Assembly (NCBI GenBank): GCA_001986395.2 | Contig: MQVO02000002.1 | Span: 1,426,001 to 1,490,000 of the forward strand | Source of the DNA: Irpex lacteus | Taxonomy: Eukaryota > Basidiomycota > Agaricomycetes > Polyporales > Irpicaceae | Reading direction: 5' to 3' | Length of the DNA: 64,000 nt | In this document: positions 1 to 13,407 of the stretch, in pieces | Position numbering within the stretch: position 1 is the stretch's first letter | How the letters are laid out: each line of letters opens with the position of its first letter | Made by a program: the position numbers and the translations under genes | The notes under the pieces: model-generated | Databases searched by the model: none | What the model saw: only the letters and a program-made list of their open reading frames with translations | Told to the model about the DNA's origin: nothing

Positions 1-1292
1 TGTGGAGTGAAAAGGCTCCTAGAGAGCCTCCCAAGGATATTCCTGGATATCTCAATGATGTCGATTGGGATGATTTACCGCTTGAGGGATTGCTGTCCTT
101 ACTCAACAGCGCCCGTGACGACTTCCGTAAACGGGCGGCTCATATGCGGCTCGGGTACCAAGTTATCAGAATCGTGAAGAGGTTCATGCGGTCCCATGGG
201 TACAAGTCATCTGCCTCTACTACAGGGCAAGAGGACTCAGAGCTTACATTCATGGGTCGGATGGTCCGTGGGCGAGTGGGCAGAGACGTAAAACACCTGG
301 CGTTGATGGTCAGGTTAGTCAGCTGCACTGCTATATGTTTGATTGGGTACTCATGACGCAAACCTGACACGATTCAACTGTTCAGAAAATTGCATGACAA
401 TCAACTGGACGCCCTGGTTGGCGAGATATACGGACTCTTCTACCGCCTTCAATCCGCCGAACTTCGGCAGAGCGAGACAGAGACACGCGAGTTTTTGGTA
501 CAAGCAAGGGGAAGCATCGCAGCTCAAAACACAAGTACGGCCGAAGAGCCTACCGTCGTCAAGAAGGCTTCTACTGTGGCATCAAATGTGTCAGAGTGGT
601 TTTCGTCCTACGTAGAGTAAGTCTGGTTCAATACCGCCTAACGCTTAATCTGACCAGCTTCACATTACACAGATATCGTCTCGCACCATTAGACCAACAA
701 CCTCTCTGGGAGCTCTGGAGTACGGGCATCGGGCTCTTTCCCTCCGAGGTGACGTGCTCCTATTCAACTGCCGATTGCTGACTAACACTCTTCCTGGACT
801 TAGCTTATTAATCCTGCTCCTCGAGCAACTATCGTCAATGCACTACTTTGTCCTTCCGATGTTGTACAAGCGCATCGGACCTTGTACCTGTTTAGTGACG
901 CCGATACAGAACAAACGACAGATGCCGAACCGACAAACGAAACTCTGGAACTCTGGGAACTTTCTGACACAAGTATCTTGTTTAGGCGGTACATGGAAGC
1001 AGGGAGACTGATCAATATCTATGATCTCTACGAGTCATTCGCGGTGGTCCTTGATACCCAGAGGGAGAAGCACGTTAGTGCCGTAAAACCGAAACAACGG
1101 GGCAAGGGGAAGAAGAAAGCAGCCGAAGCGGACAACGAGCCAGACGATGAGGATGAGGAAGAGAATTGGGCAAGAGAGGTGCATGCACGGTTTATGAGGA
1201 CTCTTCATGAACTCGATTATATGGGCTTCATCAAGCACACGGGGAGAAAGGCTGATCATGTGTTCAAAACGGTTTACGATGTGCCAGACTAG
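1..1292 (+). CDS. ORC3: Origin recognition complex subunit 3 (3' part, cut by window edge)
   Basis: ORC3 is a subunit of the six-protein complex that marks replication origins in the nucleus and recruits the MCM helicase. Only the C-terminal part is present; the gene enters from the left edge with codons in the frame of base 3. Exons read roughly 3-314, 386-617, 673-750, 802-1292, joined by GT-AG introns. The late part contains NPAPRATIVNALL, and the last exon has LINIYDLYESF and the winged-helix-like stretch ELDYMGFIKHTGRKADHVF, which I recognise from ORC3 C-termini. A Lys-rich then acidic insert (about 1090-1170) separates the two motifs. The stop is at 1290-1292. The family call is from remembered motifs and is fairly secure; the N-terminal AAA-like part lies outside the window. 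Confidence 0.85.
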
Positions 1293-1818
1293 CCGTAATG
1301 CTTGCCGGTAGGAAGCCCCAGCATTGATCGTATTGTTCTTCATCTGACATTGTCTGGCTTAGGTTCTTAGATGGGATCGTGGCTGGTTATCTAAATTACA
1401 TTTCATATAATGCCATTTTACGACTCCTGCGCAGTGCCATCGTATGAGATCAGCCAATAACGAACTACTAGCGGTCTCACCACGGATGAAACAGCCCTGG
1501 AAAAAAATCAGAAGCAAGACTAGACCACTGCTGACAAACCCGTGGATGCCTACATGATTTGATATACTGATGTTCTTTGTAGGACCGACCGTTATGCATA
1601 AACTCACACAAATCGAAACGTCTGAGAACGGTAACGCGCCCAATGGCCGCCCTTTGCTCGACCAGGGACTTTATAATATAATTAATCTTATGCAATTATT
1701 TTGCACTTTTTACAGCGCATAAATACCCAGCAAGGATTGGCCCACTCTCACCAGACCTCCCAAGCTTGCACTCCCTTCCTGCAACGATCTTTACCCCACT
1801 ACTTACTATCTTAACGCT
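1293..1818. other. Intergenic, ORC3 to OYE
   Basis: About 525 bases with no recognisable gene on either strand. It holds the ORC3 3' region and, near its right end, the likely promoter of the downstream oxidoreductase. Confidence 0.6.
1719..1725 (+). promoter_or_regulatory. TATA-like box of the OYE gene
   Basis: ATAAATA sits about 95 bases upstream of the start codon at 1819, followed by a C/T-rich leader (CTCCCTTCCTGC type) common before fungal start codons. Positional inference only. Confidence 0.4.
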
Positions 1819-3282
<1,464 letters not shown>

Positions 3283-3888
3283 AATAAAGCTGAAAACGGG
3301 CTGGTATAATTGTACTGTGTTTCTTTATATAGCCTATTCAAAATGTGAGAAAATATTACCTATTGTATCGCTTGCAAACTGCTGTCACCGCGCACGAGGG
3401 CCACATATCCATGTCAAAGATGTCATCCCTTCATTGCGAAGGGAGCGAGCATCCACTGACTAATACATGAATTTTGCCTGGGTTTGGTGCTGTCTGGTGG
3501 TTTGGCTGTTTCCGGTGTCTATTTGTTCGTTCCAAAACTTTTTCCTGTTCCTGTTCCTCCGTTCAAATTCCTCATTATGGTCATGGCAAGGCCAATAGTC
3601 AAAATATGCTATGCCTGAATCTCACGTTTGAAGGAACAACACTTAGGCTAGGATTTAAAACTGGCTAGAGTTTACTGAGATCGTGAAGCTCAAAAAGGTC
3701 ATGCGAAGAAGCAAATCATATATTCATCCTATCGAACAGGAGATGAGACAGCTATGTATTCAAACCATTCATGACACGGCTTTCCGAATTTCGAAGAGAC
3801 CGACCCACGCGGCAACACAACTTCTATAGCTGGTATGAGCATTTCGGTTGGATAGAATCTCAAAAAAACACTGACCTTGTCATGACAC
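3283..3888. other. Intergenic between convergent OYE and hydrophobin genes
   Basis: AT-rich, 3' flanks of two genes that end toward each other. No gene or repeat recognised. Confidence 0.6.
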
Positions 3889-4413
3889 TCAAAGAGTGAC
3901 AGGAATGCAGCCAATGGAAATGACGCTCCCCTGTTGATGAACCGTATAAGCAAACAACGCTACTCGAGTGTTGAACAAGCACTTACGAAGCTGTTGTTCT
4001 CGCAGCAGACGGGATCAGCCTTGCAAGCGCCACCGCCAACGCCGATGACGGAGATGGGGGAGCAGGTGAGACCAACGAGGATGCTGGGGTCCGTGAGGAT
4101 GATGCCAAGAAGCCCAAGGATGGTTGAGGCAGCAGAAGAGTTGGCCTGTCCGCAGTCACATTATGAGACAGTCACATGTAGGAAATGTAAGGAGACTAGT
4201 TACACTCTCGACGCTGTTGCAGCACTGGATGGAGCCGGTGTCGCAGTCGCCCGCAGCAATGGTAGAAGTAGTGGCGGGAGCGGTGACTGTCACCGTCGTC
4301 GTCGTGGCCGGGGTGGTAGTGGGCGAGCCCCAACGCTTCTCAGCGGGAGCTGGTGTGGCGACCGCAAGGGTAGTGAGGGCGAGGAGGGAAATGGTGGAGA
4401 TGCGAGAGAACAT
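3889..4413 (-). CDS. Class I hydrophobin
   Basis: A small secreted amphipathic protein that self-assembles at air-water interfaces and coats hyphae. Three exons (4413-4204, 4145-3987, 3930-3889) give a 136-residue protein. Residues 1-20 are a signal peptide (MFSRISTISLLALTTLAVAT), followed by a KR site at 26-27 and a Thr-rich spacer. Eight cysteines fall at about 57, 64-65, 98, 111, 117-118 and 131, i.e. C-X6-CC-X32-C-X12-C-X5-CC-X12-C. This fits the hydrophobin pattern with class I spacing. The C-terminus GCIPVTL is typical of basidiomycete members. It is a stand-alone gene with a clear TATA box; no second hydrophobin lies in the window. Confidence 0.95.
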
Positions 4414-4483
4414 GTTCGAGAGCTCGGAGAGAAAAGTCCGCTGCTGGTGCTGGGACTGCAGAATCTAGGCGGTAAGGGGGCTG

Positions 4484-4491
4484 TATTTATA
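4484..4491 (-). promoter_or_regulatory. TATA box of the hydrophobin gene
   Basis: TATAAATA on the minus strand, about 70 bases upstream of the hydrophobin ATG at 4413, the usual distance for a strongly expressed fungal gene. Confidence 0.6.
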
Positions 4492-5584
4492 CGCCAGACA
4501 TACCCAGCGTTCCAGTGAATATCTTTAGGTTACTGTCTCATGGCGTGTCCTGGTATACTTACTATGACGTGCATCATGATGCATCACGCAGGAACGGAGG
4601 TATGAGAGACCGCACGCAAATGTTGTGAGCGACTCACAATTTCAGACCCTATTCAGATCCCACAAGTCGTTGACAGAAATTGACAAGTAAGCTCCACGGC
4701 GTCAACGGGCATTGAATGCAAGCTGGCGGTTCCGCACAGGAGAATGCTTGGGGAGAAGGCTCTCTGACGTGAGTGAGCGATAGTTAGGTGTTCTGTGGTT
4801 CGTTAGAGGGCACTCTAAATCTACATCGTCGGCTCACGAGGTGTCGGCTACGTCGTAAGGCATGCGTTGGTAACACTTGCTCTGATTTCTAGAGGGTTTT
4901 GAGTTGAACGCGTGGCGGTGCAGATGTCTGAAGCCGTAAAATATGCTGTAACATTCATCTTCCGGCGCGTGAAAGACTCCATTGGTCATGTCACGGAGGC
5001 CAGGCATGTCATATTACCGTCCCATTTGGTGTTGATTCAGGACACGATATGAGTTGCAAAACGTCAAATCAAACGCGTAGACGTCACCTGGTAGTCGTAC
5101 CTAGAACGTGTTGCGCACTTAATACAGGTCTTCAGACGATAGAATCGCTACAGTACCTACTAACCATGATAGGAGTCTCCCGCGTCCAGTGCTTGGCGTT
5201 ACGGGATAACGCAACATAAAGCAGCAGCGGACGACGCCCCAATAATGGTTCCCTGGAATCGTTTGAGTTCATCAACGTCAGAATCCTTACAGCAAAACCA
5301 ATAACGACAGACGCGATTCTTGCTCTTCGGAACAAAGCTCTCTCTGTTGTGTAGTGATAGTAAGTTACGCGTCTAATGAACATCTAAACCCTAATATAGA
5401 CGATGAATATCGCCTCCACTGGCGCTTCTGGATGCTGAAAGTTCGATTCCCAGTGAGGGACGATTGAAACAAGTTCAAGTTTTTGATTTGTAGGTATTCC
5501 TTCAAGACGCAACTTACGAATGCTGAGCCCAAATTTGGGAGCAAGATCTACTGCCAGCTCGCGGCAGCGCTTTCGAGTACAAAT

Positions 5585-5830
5585 GCAGCAGGGGCGACAT
5601 GTGGCGCCAAGACCCCAGACCACTCCCGCGCGCCTGGAGAGTTGCGAGAATTGGCAGCTGCAACATGTACATAAATACAAGGTCGTGTTACTCTGAGCAT
5701 ATAGTGTATAACTAACTGCAATATCGGATGTTATCTATCATTTTCAACACATGTGATGCATTCATGGGCTTGAGCTGTCTAAGCGCACGGGAGTGGTCTG
5801 GGGTCCTCCACATGCTGCCCTTGTGGCGTC
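5585..5830. repeat. Inverted repeat, possible decayed MITE or foldback
   Basis: An 18-base stretch at 5611-5628 (GACCCCAGACCACTCCCG) is repeated perfectly as its reverse complement at 5788-5805. Similarity continues imperfectly outward from both arms (left from about 5585, right to about 5830, sharing a GCATGTGG-like core), while the 159 bases between are unrelated. Transposon origin is inferred from the arms alone; no target duplication was identified. Confidence 0.5.
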
Positions 5831-6495
5831 GAGCGTCACGTGGCAAAGAAGCGCTAGAGGACTGAAAGTTGAGCTGGGCCGGCGATCATGTCAGTGACCA
5901 TTCAAGTTGCTGCAAAGTTCGAACATGTTTTGCAAGTTAAAGATGCGTAGTCCGCTCAGAGTGCAGTGGCCCGAGGTAGGTAAGTCAACATTCGCTCGCT
6001 ATCGAAGCTTTGCCTCACTGTATCACGTACTTGTGCTCTCCAGACTTGTTGAAGAACGGTACACTAAAGTTGGACCACCTGACAGTCATTAGAGCATACG
6101 TATACATATGTGGCCTGCATATACACACTCACAGAAGTGGTCACAGGTCTTGCGAAGGATACATTGTGTCTATTCTTACAACGCACCGCGATACAGTAAC
6201 GTCATCGCCATCAAACGTGTTGGAAGCCCACCGCTACTCACCGCCGCCAAAACCCAAGTGCCGCATTCAATTCTACGATCCCCGTAAGGACGCCCTTACT
6301 TCTCCTTCCCGTCATTAAGCTTCTATCTGCTTTTTACTTTGGGTCAACGACGATGCCTTCGTCACAAGGTCGTCTCACAAGACCATATGACGGGTAATGG
6401 ATGGGTGGACGAGCGAAAGCGGACCGTCCTATTGAAGAACTATGTCTATATGAGTCAACCGGATGCACCATTCACTATTGTGTGCTGCCCGCGCT

Positions 6496-9400
6496 ATGCT
6501 CACCATGTATCATCTAGTAGTGTTATTGCTGCTATACGCCGTGCGCACCGCTGTAGCCATTGGGCAACAGAGCTGCGTAACATTCAAACCGTCTTCTCAA
6601 GCGTTCTCCATCGTCAGTGACGGCCGAGCTACCCCAATCTTTCTATCTGAAGATGACTGGCCTGGTGTCCAACGTGCCGCGTTCGATTTCGCCTCGGATA
6701 TCCAGGCTGTCACTGGGGTTAAACCATCGTTACGAAACGTCACTGCTAAAGGCACGCAGAACATTCCTTCCGCGATTATTGTTGGCACTCTCGGGAAATC
6801 TTCTCTGATCGACCAAGTTGTCTCTCATGCAAAATTGAACGTCTCCTCGATTCAAGACTCCTGGGAGTCCTTCATGGCACGAGAAGTCAAAAATCCCCTC
6901 CCTGGCGTTGGATCTGCGTATGTGGTAATTGGGTCTGACAAGCGTGGCTCTATCTTTGCCTTGTATGATCACTCCGAACAGTTTGGTGAGTTTGTGAAGA
7001 TCTGCTTATGACACAATAGTACTCACATAGGGCTTAGGTCAATCCCCGTGGTATTGGTGCGGCTTTGATTTCTCTAATTTGCGAATATCATGCCTTAATG
7101 ACTCGTCGTTCTGATAGGTGGGCGGACGTGCCTGCGACGAAGCACTCCGACATATCTGTCCTTTCGTCTGGGTGTTCGCATGGCACGCCTGTGGTTACGT
7201 ATCGTGGAATATTTCTCAACGACGAGCAACCTGCATTACAGAACTGGGCGATGGAGAAGTTCACCAATGGTACGGGCGCGCCCCTCACGGGTTCGCCGTT
7301 CAATCACCTTTTTTATACGAAACTGTGAGTTTTATGTGGTTGATTTAGTATTTCTCATAACATGCCCTATCAGATTCGAACTCATTCTGCGTCTGAAGGG
7401 CAACTATCTGTGGCCAGGTGCGTTATAGTCTCAGAATGGGCTGTTCTTGCTACTTATGCATCCTTCAAGCTATTTGGAGCAGGTGATGATATGCTCTCCT
7501 GGTCATGTACTGTGACTAACGATCACGCATGCAATATAGTGCCTTTGCCGTGGACGATCCTGAAAGTCAGGTTCTCGCAGATTGGTATGGTATAGTGATG
7601 GGCACTAGCCACGAGGAGCCGATGATGCGTAGTACCCCCATCGAATGGAATCTGTTTGGCCAAGGCGCTTGGAATTATACCACCAATCGTCAGGGTGTTA
7701 CCGAGTTCTGGACAGTTGGTGCAGAACGAGCGAAGAATTTCGAGAATGTATTCACCCTTGGCATGCGAGGTGCGTAATTTTGTCCGATTTCGCTTCACGA
7801 GGAAGTACTAAGGTCTTGAAAGGATTGGGTGACTGTAAGCGAACTCGTTTATCCGAGCGTGAGGTCGACCGTCCTAACGACTTCGCAAGTGCCATTATCC
7901 CCTACCATGGATATACCTGGGCTAGAAGCTGTGATCACAGGTCAAAGGCAGATTCTTTCTAGCGTATTCAATACGTCCGACGTAACAACCATCCCGCAGA
8001 TGTGGTGTCTATGTAAGTAAACAACACATCGGAGGAGTCCCAAAGCTTATCCTTACATTGTCAGACAAAGAAGTACAAGGATATTATGAAGCTGGAATGC
8101 AGGTTCCTGACGACGTGACATTACTCTGGACGGACGACAAGTAATTTCTTTTTTTTTAATGCATCCCTTTACAAGAATAATCTCACATTACCTATCATCT
8201 GCGGGTAGCTGGGGAAACATCCGACGATTCCCTGTTATTAGTGAGCGGAACAGGACGGGGGGCGCCGGGATATACTATCATGTAAGTAATCACTTATCGT
8301 TGCCCATCTTTTCCCACCATTGACTCCGTTTCTAGGTGGACTATGTACGTGGGGAGCAGCTCGGTTACACATGTATGGCTCACTGAAGTATGTTGCAGGT
8401 GGGCGACCCAAGAGATTATAAATGGATAACGGTACTAGAGCATCTAATTACACGTCCGCCATGAACTTAACTGACGCTCTGAGTACACAGTCGTCTCAAG
8501 TAACGAAGGTAGCGTCATTATCTGCCGTCACGGACAGCAGCTACTGACCGCGTATCCAGATATGGGAACAAATGTCGCTCGCCGTCGATAGAAACGCCAC
8601 TCGCATTTGGATGTTGAATGTGGGAGACTTGAAGCCATACGAAATGAGTACAGAATTCTTCCTGGCACTCGGCTGGAACTCCAGCATATGGAACCGTGAT
8701 AATATCGATTCTTTCGTCAGTGCTTGGGCAAAGAGAGAATTCGACCTCTCGGCAGCGGATACTCAAGAAGTCACGGAACTTATATTCAACGTCACACGCT
8801 TCAACGGCAGGAGAAAGCCAGAACTTCTCAATTCAACGACCTATAGTTTGGTCAACTACTGAGAGTACGTCTTCTGTTTTTGCGCCAACACCCAACAAGA
8901 CTCACCTCCATATAGAGCGGAGAGCGCACTGGATCTTTTGAAGAATATGAGTGATGCGTCGGCTCGCCTTTACAATTCGATATCTTCGGAGAAGAAAGCA
9001 GCCTTCTTTCAGCTGGTTCATCATCCGATCCAAGCCACATATACGCTTGCCAATATGTGGATTTCAGCAGGAAACAACAACTTGCGAGCAAGCCAGGCTC
9101 GACTCAGCGCCAATAACTTTGCAAATCTAACGGAAGTCCTGTTTGACCAAGACTACGATCTCGAAGTCGAATACCATCAGCTACTCAACGGTGCGCACAC
9201 ATAATTCAGCTTTTGACGCGACAATAGATAGAACTGTTTTTTTAGGAAAATGGGACCATATGATGGATCAGACACACGTCATGTATTATTATTGGCAGCA
9301 GCCCCAAGCAAATACGTGAGTGAACTTTTGTTCTCGTTGAAACCGAGTTCATATCAGTCGTCTAGCCTTCCCTTGATCACCAAGGTCCAGGCTAGAAAAC

Positions 9401-10703
9401 AAGCCCTGCCTGGTCCAATGAGGGTCGCTCTCGAAAATAGTCTTGGAGCATGGTAAATATCATGTCAAACCACCGTCTCTGAATACACCTAATGATTCCT
9501 GGCTCATATGTAGGCCTGGGGATAATCCCAACGACTGTGCGCTCGGATACTCCTGCTCTATACCTGTCATCAACTTCGACCGCTTCGTTCCATTTGGGAA
9601 TGTATTCATCGACATCGGAGCAGGAGGCCCTAACTCTTTCACCTTCTCAGCAACAACGAATGCTAGCTGGCTCAGGCTCTCCTCTTCGAAAGGCCCAATA
9701 AGCCCGCAGAATCCGGAGATACGTGTGTTCGCTTCTGTAGATTGGAGTCAGGTACCCGACATTGGATATGCGCAGATCAGCCTCACAGCGAATGCAACCA
9801 ATCAGCCCATGGAATCTCAGGCCATCATATTCATTGCTAATCATACGTCCGTACCGTCAAACTTCACAGGTATTCATTCGTCTAATATCTCTAGAGGAGG
9901 AGCATACTAACGACCTTACTAGGCTTCGTTGAGGGTGACGGGGGTATTTCGATCGAAGCTGCTCATGCGTCAAGAAACACGACCATAGATGGTATCACCT
10001 GGGTCGAACTGCCAAACCACGGGCGCATATCATCCGCTGTTACTCCGTTCCCTCGTGGGGGTAGTGAACAGAACTTTACAGCGGGTTCTGGTCCCAGTCT
10101 GTATGTGACTGAATCTAGGTTGTTTTGTCTCGGACTGACAGCGTATGCATCAAGCGAGTATGATTTCTTTTCCTTTAACACTATCGCAGGCGGTGGGAAT
10201 GTCACTGTCACGACATTGGTGTCCCCAACCTTGAACGCCAACGGTGACGACCGACCTGTGGGATTCGCTGTGTCGATAGACTCGGGCGACCCGCAGACGA
10301 ATTATTTCATACCCTCTGCAATTCCAGGCAACCTACCGGACGCCTGGGACGGGCTTGATGGATTTGCTGTGAGCATCATTCTAGTGGCGAGGGTTCGACC
10401 AGATTTGACGATAGTGATTAGGCGAACAACATCGTTTTTGTCAATAATACGTTCCCTTTGGCTCCGGGAGCGCATGCGTTGAAGGTACAGTCAAGCTTCA
10501 AGCTTCGCTATCCACAGTATGATCGTTGAAACGACTATTCTTACCAGCTTTGGATGGTCGAACCGACGGTGATCGTGCAGAAAATTGTCATAGGTGGGGT
10601 TATCGCGCTACGCCAATGTCGACGCATCGTCTTACGCTACATTTCAGATACTGGTGGTGTGCGACCCAGCTACCTAGGTCCTCCGGAAAGTATCAGGGTT
10701 TGA
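6496..10703 (+). CDS. GH115 xylan alpha-1,2-glucuronidase, secreted; in-frame TGA in exon 14
   Basis: GH115 enzymes remove (4-O-methyl)glucuronic acid side chains from glucuronoxylan outside the cell. I splice about 23 exons. The first (from 6496 or ATG 6505) has a signal peptide [15 protein letters not shown]. Motifs in order: [123 protein letters not shown], and the C-terminal domain [16 protein letters not shown] to EYDFFSFNT. The stop is at 10701-10703. Several exons are only 9-19 nt. At 8860-8862 a TGA stands in frame inside the conserved YSLVNY-x-EAESAL stretch, where Arg (CGA) or Gly would be expected. Either the copy is a recent pseudogene, or a weak donor at 8851 with an acceptor at about 8922 bypasses it, or the base is wrong. 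All other exons are intact. Confidence 0.9.
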
Positions 10704-10872
10704 ATGCCAAGATTCATGCAAACGAAATACAGATCTACTGCCACACGAGTACCGAGAATTGATCCATAAAAATTAATAAAGGGCCGTAAAGAGTCTTTCC
10801 AGTAGCAGAAAAAGTCTGTATAACCGGTGGAGTTTCCTACAAACAATGTCAACGATGTTTGTATCATAGGAT

Positions 10873-12267
10873 TCATGCAAACAAACGTACTGCAGCTCCT
10901 TGCTTCGACTTTTCTAACCAAGTGAGAATATTTTGAACGTCTCCTCGCAAATTGACCCATACGCTACTGAAGAATCCAAGTCCGATGACAATTGTCTCCA
11001 TTTGTTCATCCACCAGCTTAGATAAGGCGTTTCGTGTGACTTTGAGTGCTTGATGACTTGTGTTCAACTCAGTGATTTCTCGCTCAGCGTCGGAGAGCTG
11101 TATTCGGACCTCTGACGAAGTTAAAGTCATCGGACTGGCCCAAACGTTCAATCATAATACTTACCAGCAAGCTTACTATATACCCGGTTGATATCGGTAC
11201 CACTTTCTGTAGACAATTTGCTCTGTGGGGCCAGTAAGTATCAAGGCGAGCTTCCAGGAAAAGAACAGAAAGATGTACAAGGTATTTGACTACACCTTTG
11301 GGAGCAACCACAACGCTCCTCGCTTGGGTCGCATGTGTCAAGTTTACAAAACGTATTGCCAAACTTGTCACCTCTGTACTCGCAGCTTTGGCGGCCTATA
11401 CATTCGTTGGATGGTATACGTGCGACCACGAACAAGAATTAGTAATACGTACATTTGTGTACAACCTGTTATTATGCACTCAAGATTAGTTGTACGCCTT
11501 TAGGTTCAGATCGCGAGGCTGACTCAGGCTCACCAGGTTATCCTGGCTTTGAGGTCGCTGATCTTCTTCTCGGAGGCTTGTAAAAGTTGATTACGGTCAT
11601 GTCTGCTCGCGAAGAGCTTGAAACTAGCGTGGAAATCTGCCAACTGGCTTATAAAGGTGTTCAAGTCTCTGGGTGGTCCTTCGACGACTTCAGCACGTCT
11701 CCTGAGCTCCTACGAATTCAAGGACATTAATGTTGGCCTGTATATTACTAGGAGCTATCACGCACTTGGAGAAACTCTCGCGCGAACTGTATCTTGTCTT
11801 CAAGCTCAAGATCGTGTGGAGACGTGACAACCTCAATGGTGGTATTCAAGAACACTGGATCGGAAATATGGGTGATGCGCTTGGAGAAAGAGGAGTGTTG
11901 CTTACTCTTCAAAACGGTGGAACCAATCGCTGCTGCATCGCGAGAGCGCCATACAAGACCAATGAAGTCCTGTTCAGCTGTCAGTCAACTTCCAGTATAA
12001 GACACATAAACTCACATGTCTGAGACTCTCCCATTTGGGCTCGAATGGAGAAACTGCCTCCAAACGCAGGGCATCAACTTGGTGAAAGTGGTTCCGGAGT
12101 GCGTCAAACCCCTGCACTATGTCTTGAATTCCTTTGGCAAGGTTAGTGGAGATTTCATGCAGGTCTGCTCGAACATCTGGATCGTTGAAGAGGTTGACGG
12201 CGTCAGCATAAGCAAGTGTAACAGGTCCATCAATTTTGACGTCTTCGACGCCTTGTAGACCAGGCAT
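10873..12267 (-). CDS. Uncharacterised alpha-helical, coiled-coil protein
   Basis: I do not recognise the family. The start at 12267 gives MPGLQGVEDVKIDGP, then an N-terminal helical region. Exon 1 ends near 12043 and a 45-nt intron leads to a second exon beginning DFIGLVWRSRDAAAIGS. Further exons carry IEVVTSPHDLELEDKIQF and ADFHASFKLFASRHDRNQLL. The middle splices (about 11150-11620) are uncertain. The last exon (10873 to about 11125) has a predicted coiled coil (SDAEREITELNTSHQALK) and a hydrophobic IVIGLGFFSSVWVNLRGD segment, ending VRLFA. This tail resembles those of some unnamed mushroom proteins, so function is unknown. A 677-bp MITE-like element begins 68 bases upstream of the ATG. 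Confidence 0.6.
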
Positions 12268-13407
12268 GGTGTCAGAGATCTGGAGAAAAAGCTGTGGAGG
12301 TAGCTGGTGCGTAGAATGATGAACCTGAACTTATACTATCGCCAATGCAGTGTTCGTAACTTTTCAGCGCCTTCCGTTTTCCTCCACAGACAAGGAATTA
12401 ATGCCAATAAAAAGTACATGGGTCGATAGCGCCACATATGTAGTATGACATATATTTTATTCCGTGTTTATAGAGAGGAATTGCGACCCATGGAAGGATA
12501 CTGGCGAGGAGTGTTGAGTGCATCTAGTGTTCGTGAAAACGTCACGAATTGTCACACCGGCATGAGGCGGCAGATGGCATCAACTACCGTATTCGGCAGC
12601 ACCATCAGCTCGAAAGACTGGTGCATCGCAGCTGAGTTTGAATTTGCTTCTGCTGAAAGTCACTCTCTTGAGGTGGAGGTTCGTGAACACCACAAACACA
12701 TCGATATAGAAGAAATCGGGTGCGTTATTCGTGATGCTTTCATTGTACTATGCATTCTTTTTTATATTATTTAATTTGAATCGTCCGCCATCACTACAGA
12801 TCTTGGCTAATCATGGCCTACGGACGCAAAATTGCATTCGTGAAGCTGAGAGACTTGAGAAAGTGCGAATTTTTTTTCACATTCATGATGATGTAGCAGT
12901 AAACTATGTATGTGTAAAGTCTCATAATATTTGAAGGCGCGGTGGAGGTGCAGTGGGGGAGAAAACTAGTGTTCGTGAATTTCAGCGTTCACGAACACTG
13001 CATTAGCGATAGTAGTATCTGCTGGCTGAGCGACGAGTCTAGGCCAGGGCAAAGACTTGAGAATAGTAATATCTGAAGCAGCAGCCTGTCAGATCGTGCA
13101 GGATCTTAGGCACGCCGTTGAGGTGTCAGGAACGCATGTGTATATTGTCCTATAGAAGAATGCTTAGCCAATTTCGCTTTTGTTATAACAAACAACTTAC
13201 CGTAACCAGCACCTAGCACTGTTCCAGCGATACCGAAGTCTGGCCCAGGAACGTTTAGTTCGCACTATAGTTGTAGTAAAATGTCTGGTCATTCGGCACG
13301 GAAATCGGGAAAGCCAAGAAATCATCTGAGGACACGAATTATATTCGTACAACCTAACACGCTTGATTTTTTCCACCATAACCCCATCTTCCTATCACCT
13401 ACCTCAT
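12268..13407. other. Intergenic stretch largely filled by a MITE-like element
   Basis: Apart from the element at 12336-13012, about 70 bases on the left and 395 bases on the right show no gene. The right part is the 3' flank of the MoCF-domain gene. Confidence 0.5.
12336..13012. mobile_element. MITE-like element 1, 677 bp, TA-flanked
   Basis: Left end CTATCGCCAATGCAGTGTTC (12336 on) matches the reverse complement of the right end (to 13012, CTATCGCTAATGCAGTGTTC) with one mismatch in 20; similarity then continues with an indel. Each end is bordered by TA (12334-12335 and 13013-13014), the target duplication of Tc1/mariner-type transposons. The right end also holds a perfect 12-bp hairpin, AGTGTTCGTGAA / TTCACGAACACT (12968-12999), and related GTTCGTGAA motifs recur inside at about 12528 and 12681. 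No transposase frame is present, so it would be non-autonomous. Confidence 0.6.

Larger units (their letters stand above)
4414..6495. other. Long intergenic stretch with an inverted repeat
   Basis: About 2 kb with no convincing gene. Short open frames on both strands lack splice-consistent continuation or family motifs. It contains the inverted repeat listed at 5585-5830 and presumably regulatory DNA for the hydrophobin (right-to-left) and GH115 (left-to-right) genes. Confidence 0.5.

Noticed and set aside
4571..4584. Palindrome TGCATCATGATGCA
   Set aside because: A 14-base palindrome alone in 2 kb of intergenic DNA is not informative.
5420..5470. tRNA-like T-loop sequence (GTTCGATTCC) on the plus strand
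   Set aside because: The flanking bases do not pair as a T-stem and no D or anticodon arm or acceptor stem can be drawn.
10705..10885. Imperfect short repeat around GATTCATGCAAAC
   Set aside because: Only about 13 bases match well; too short to claim an element.
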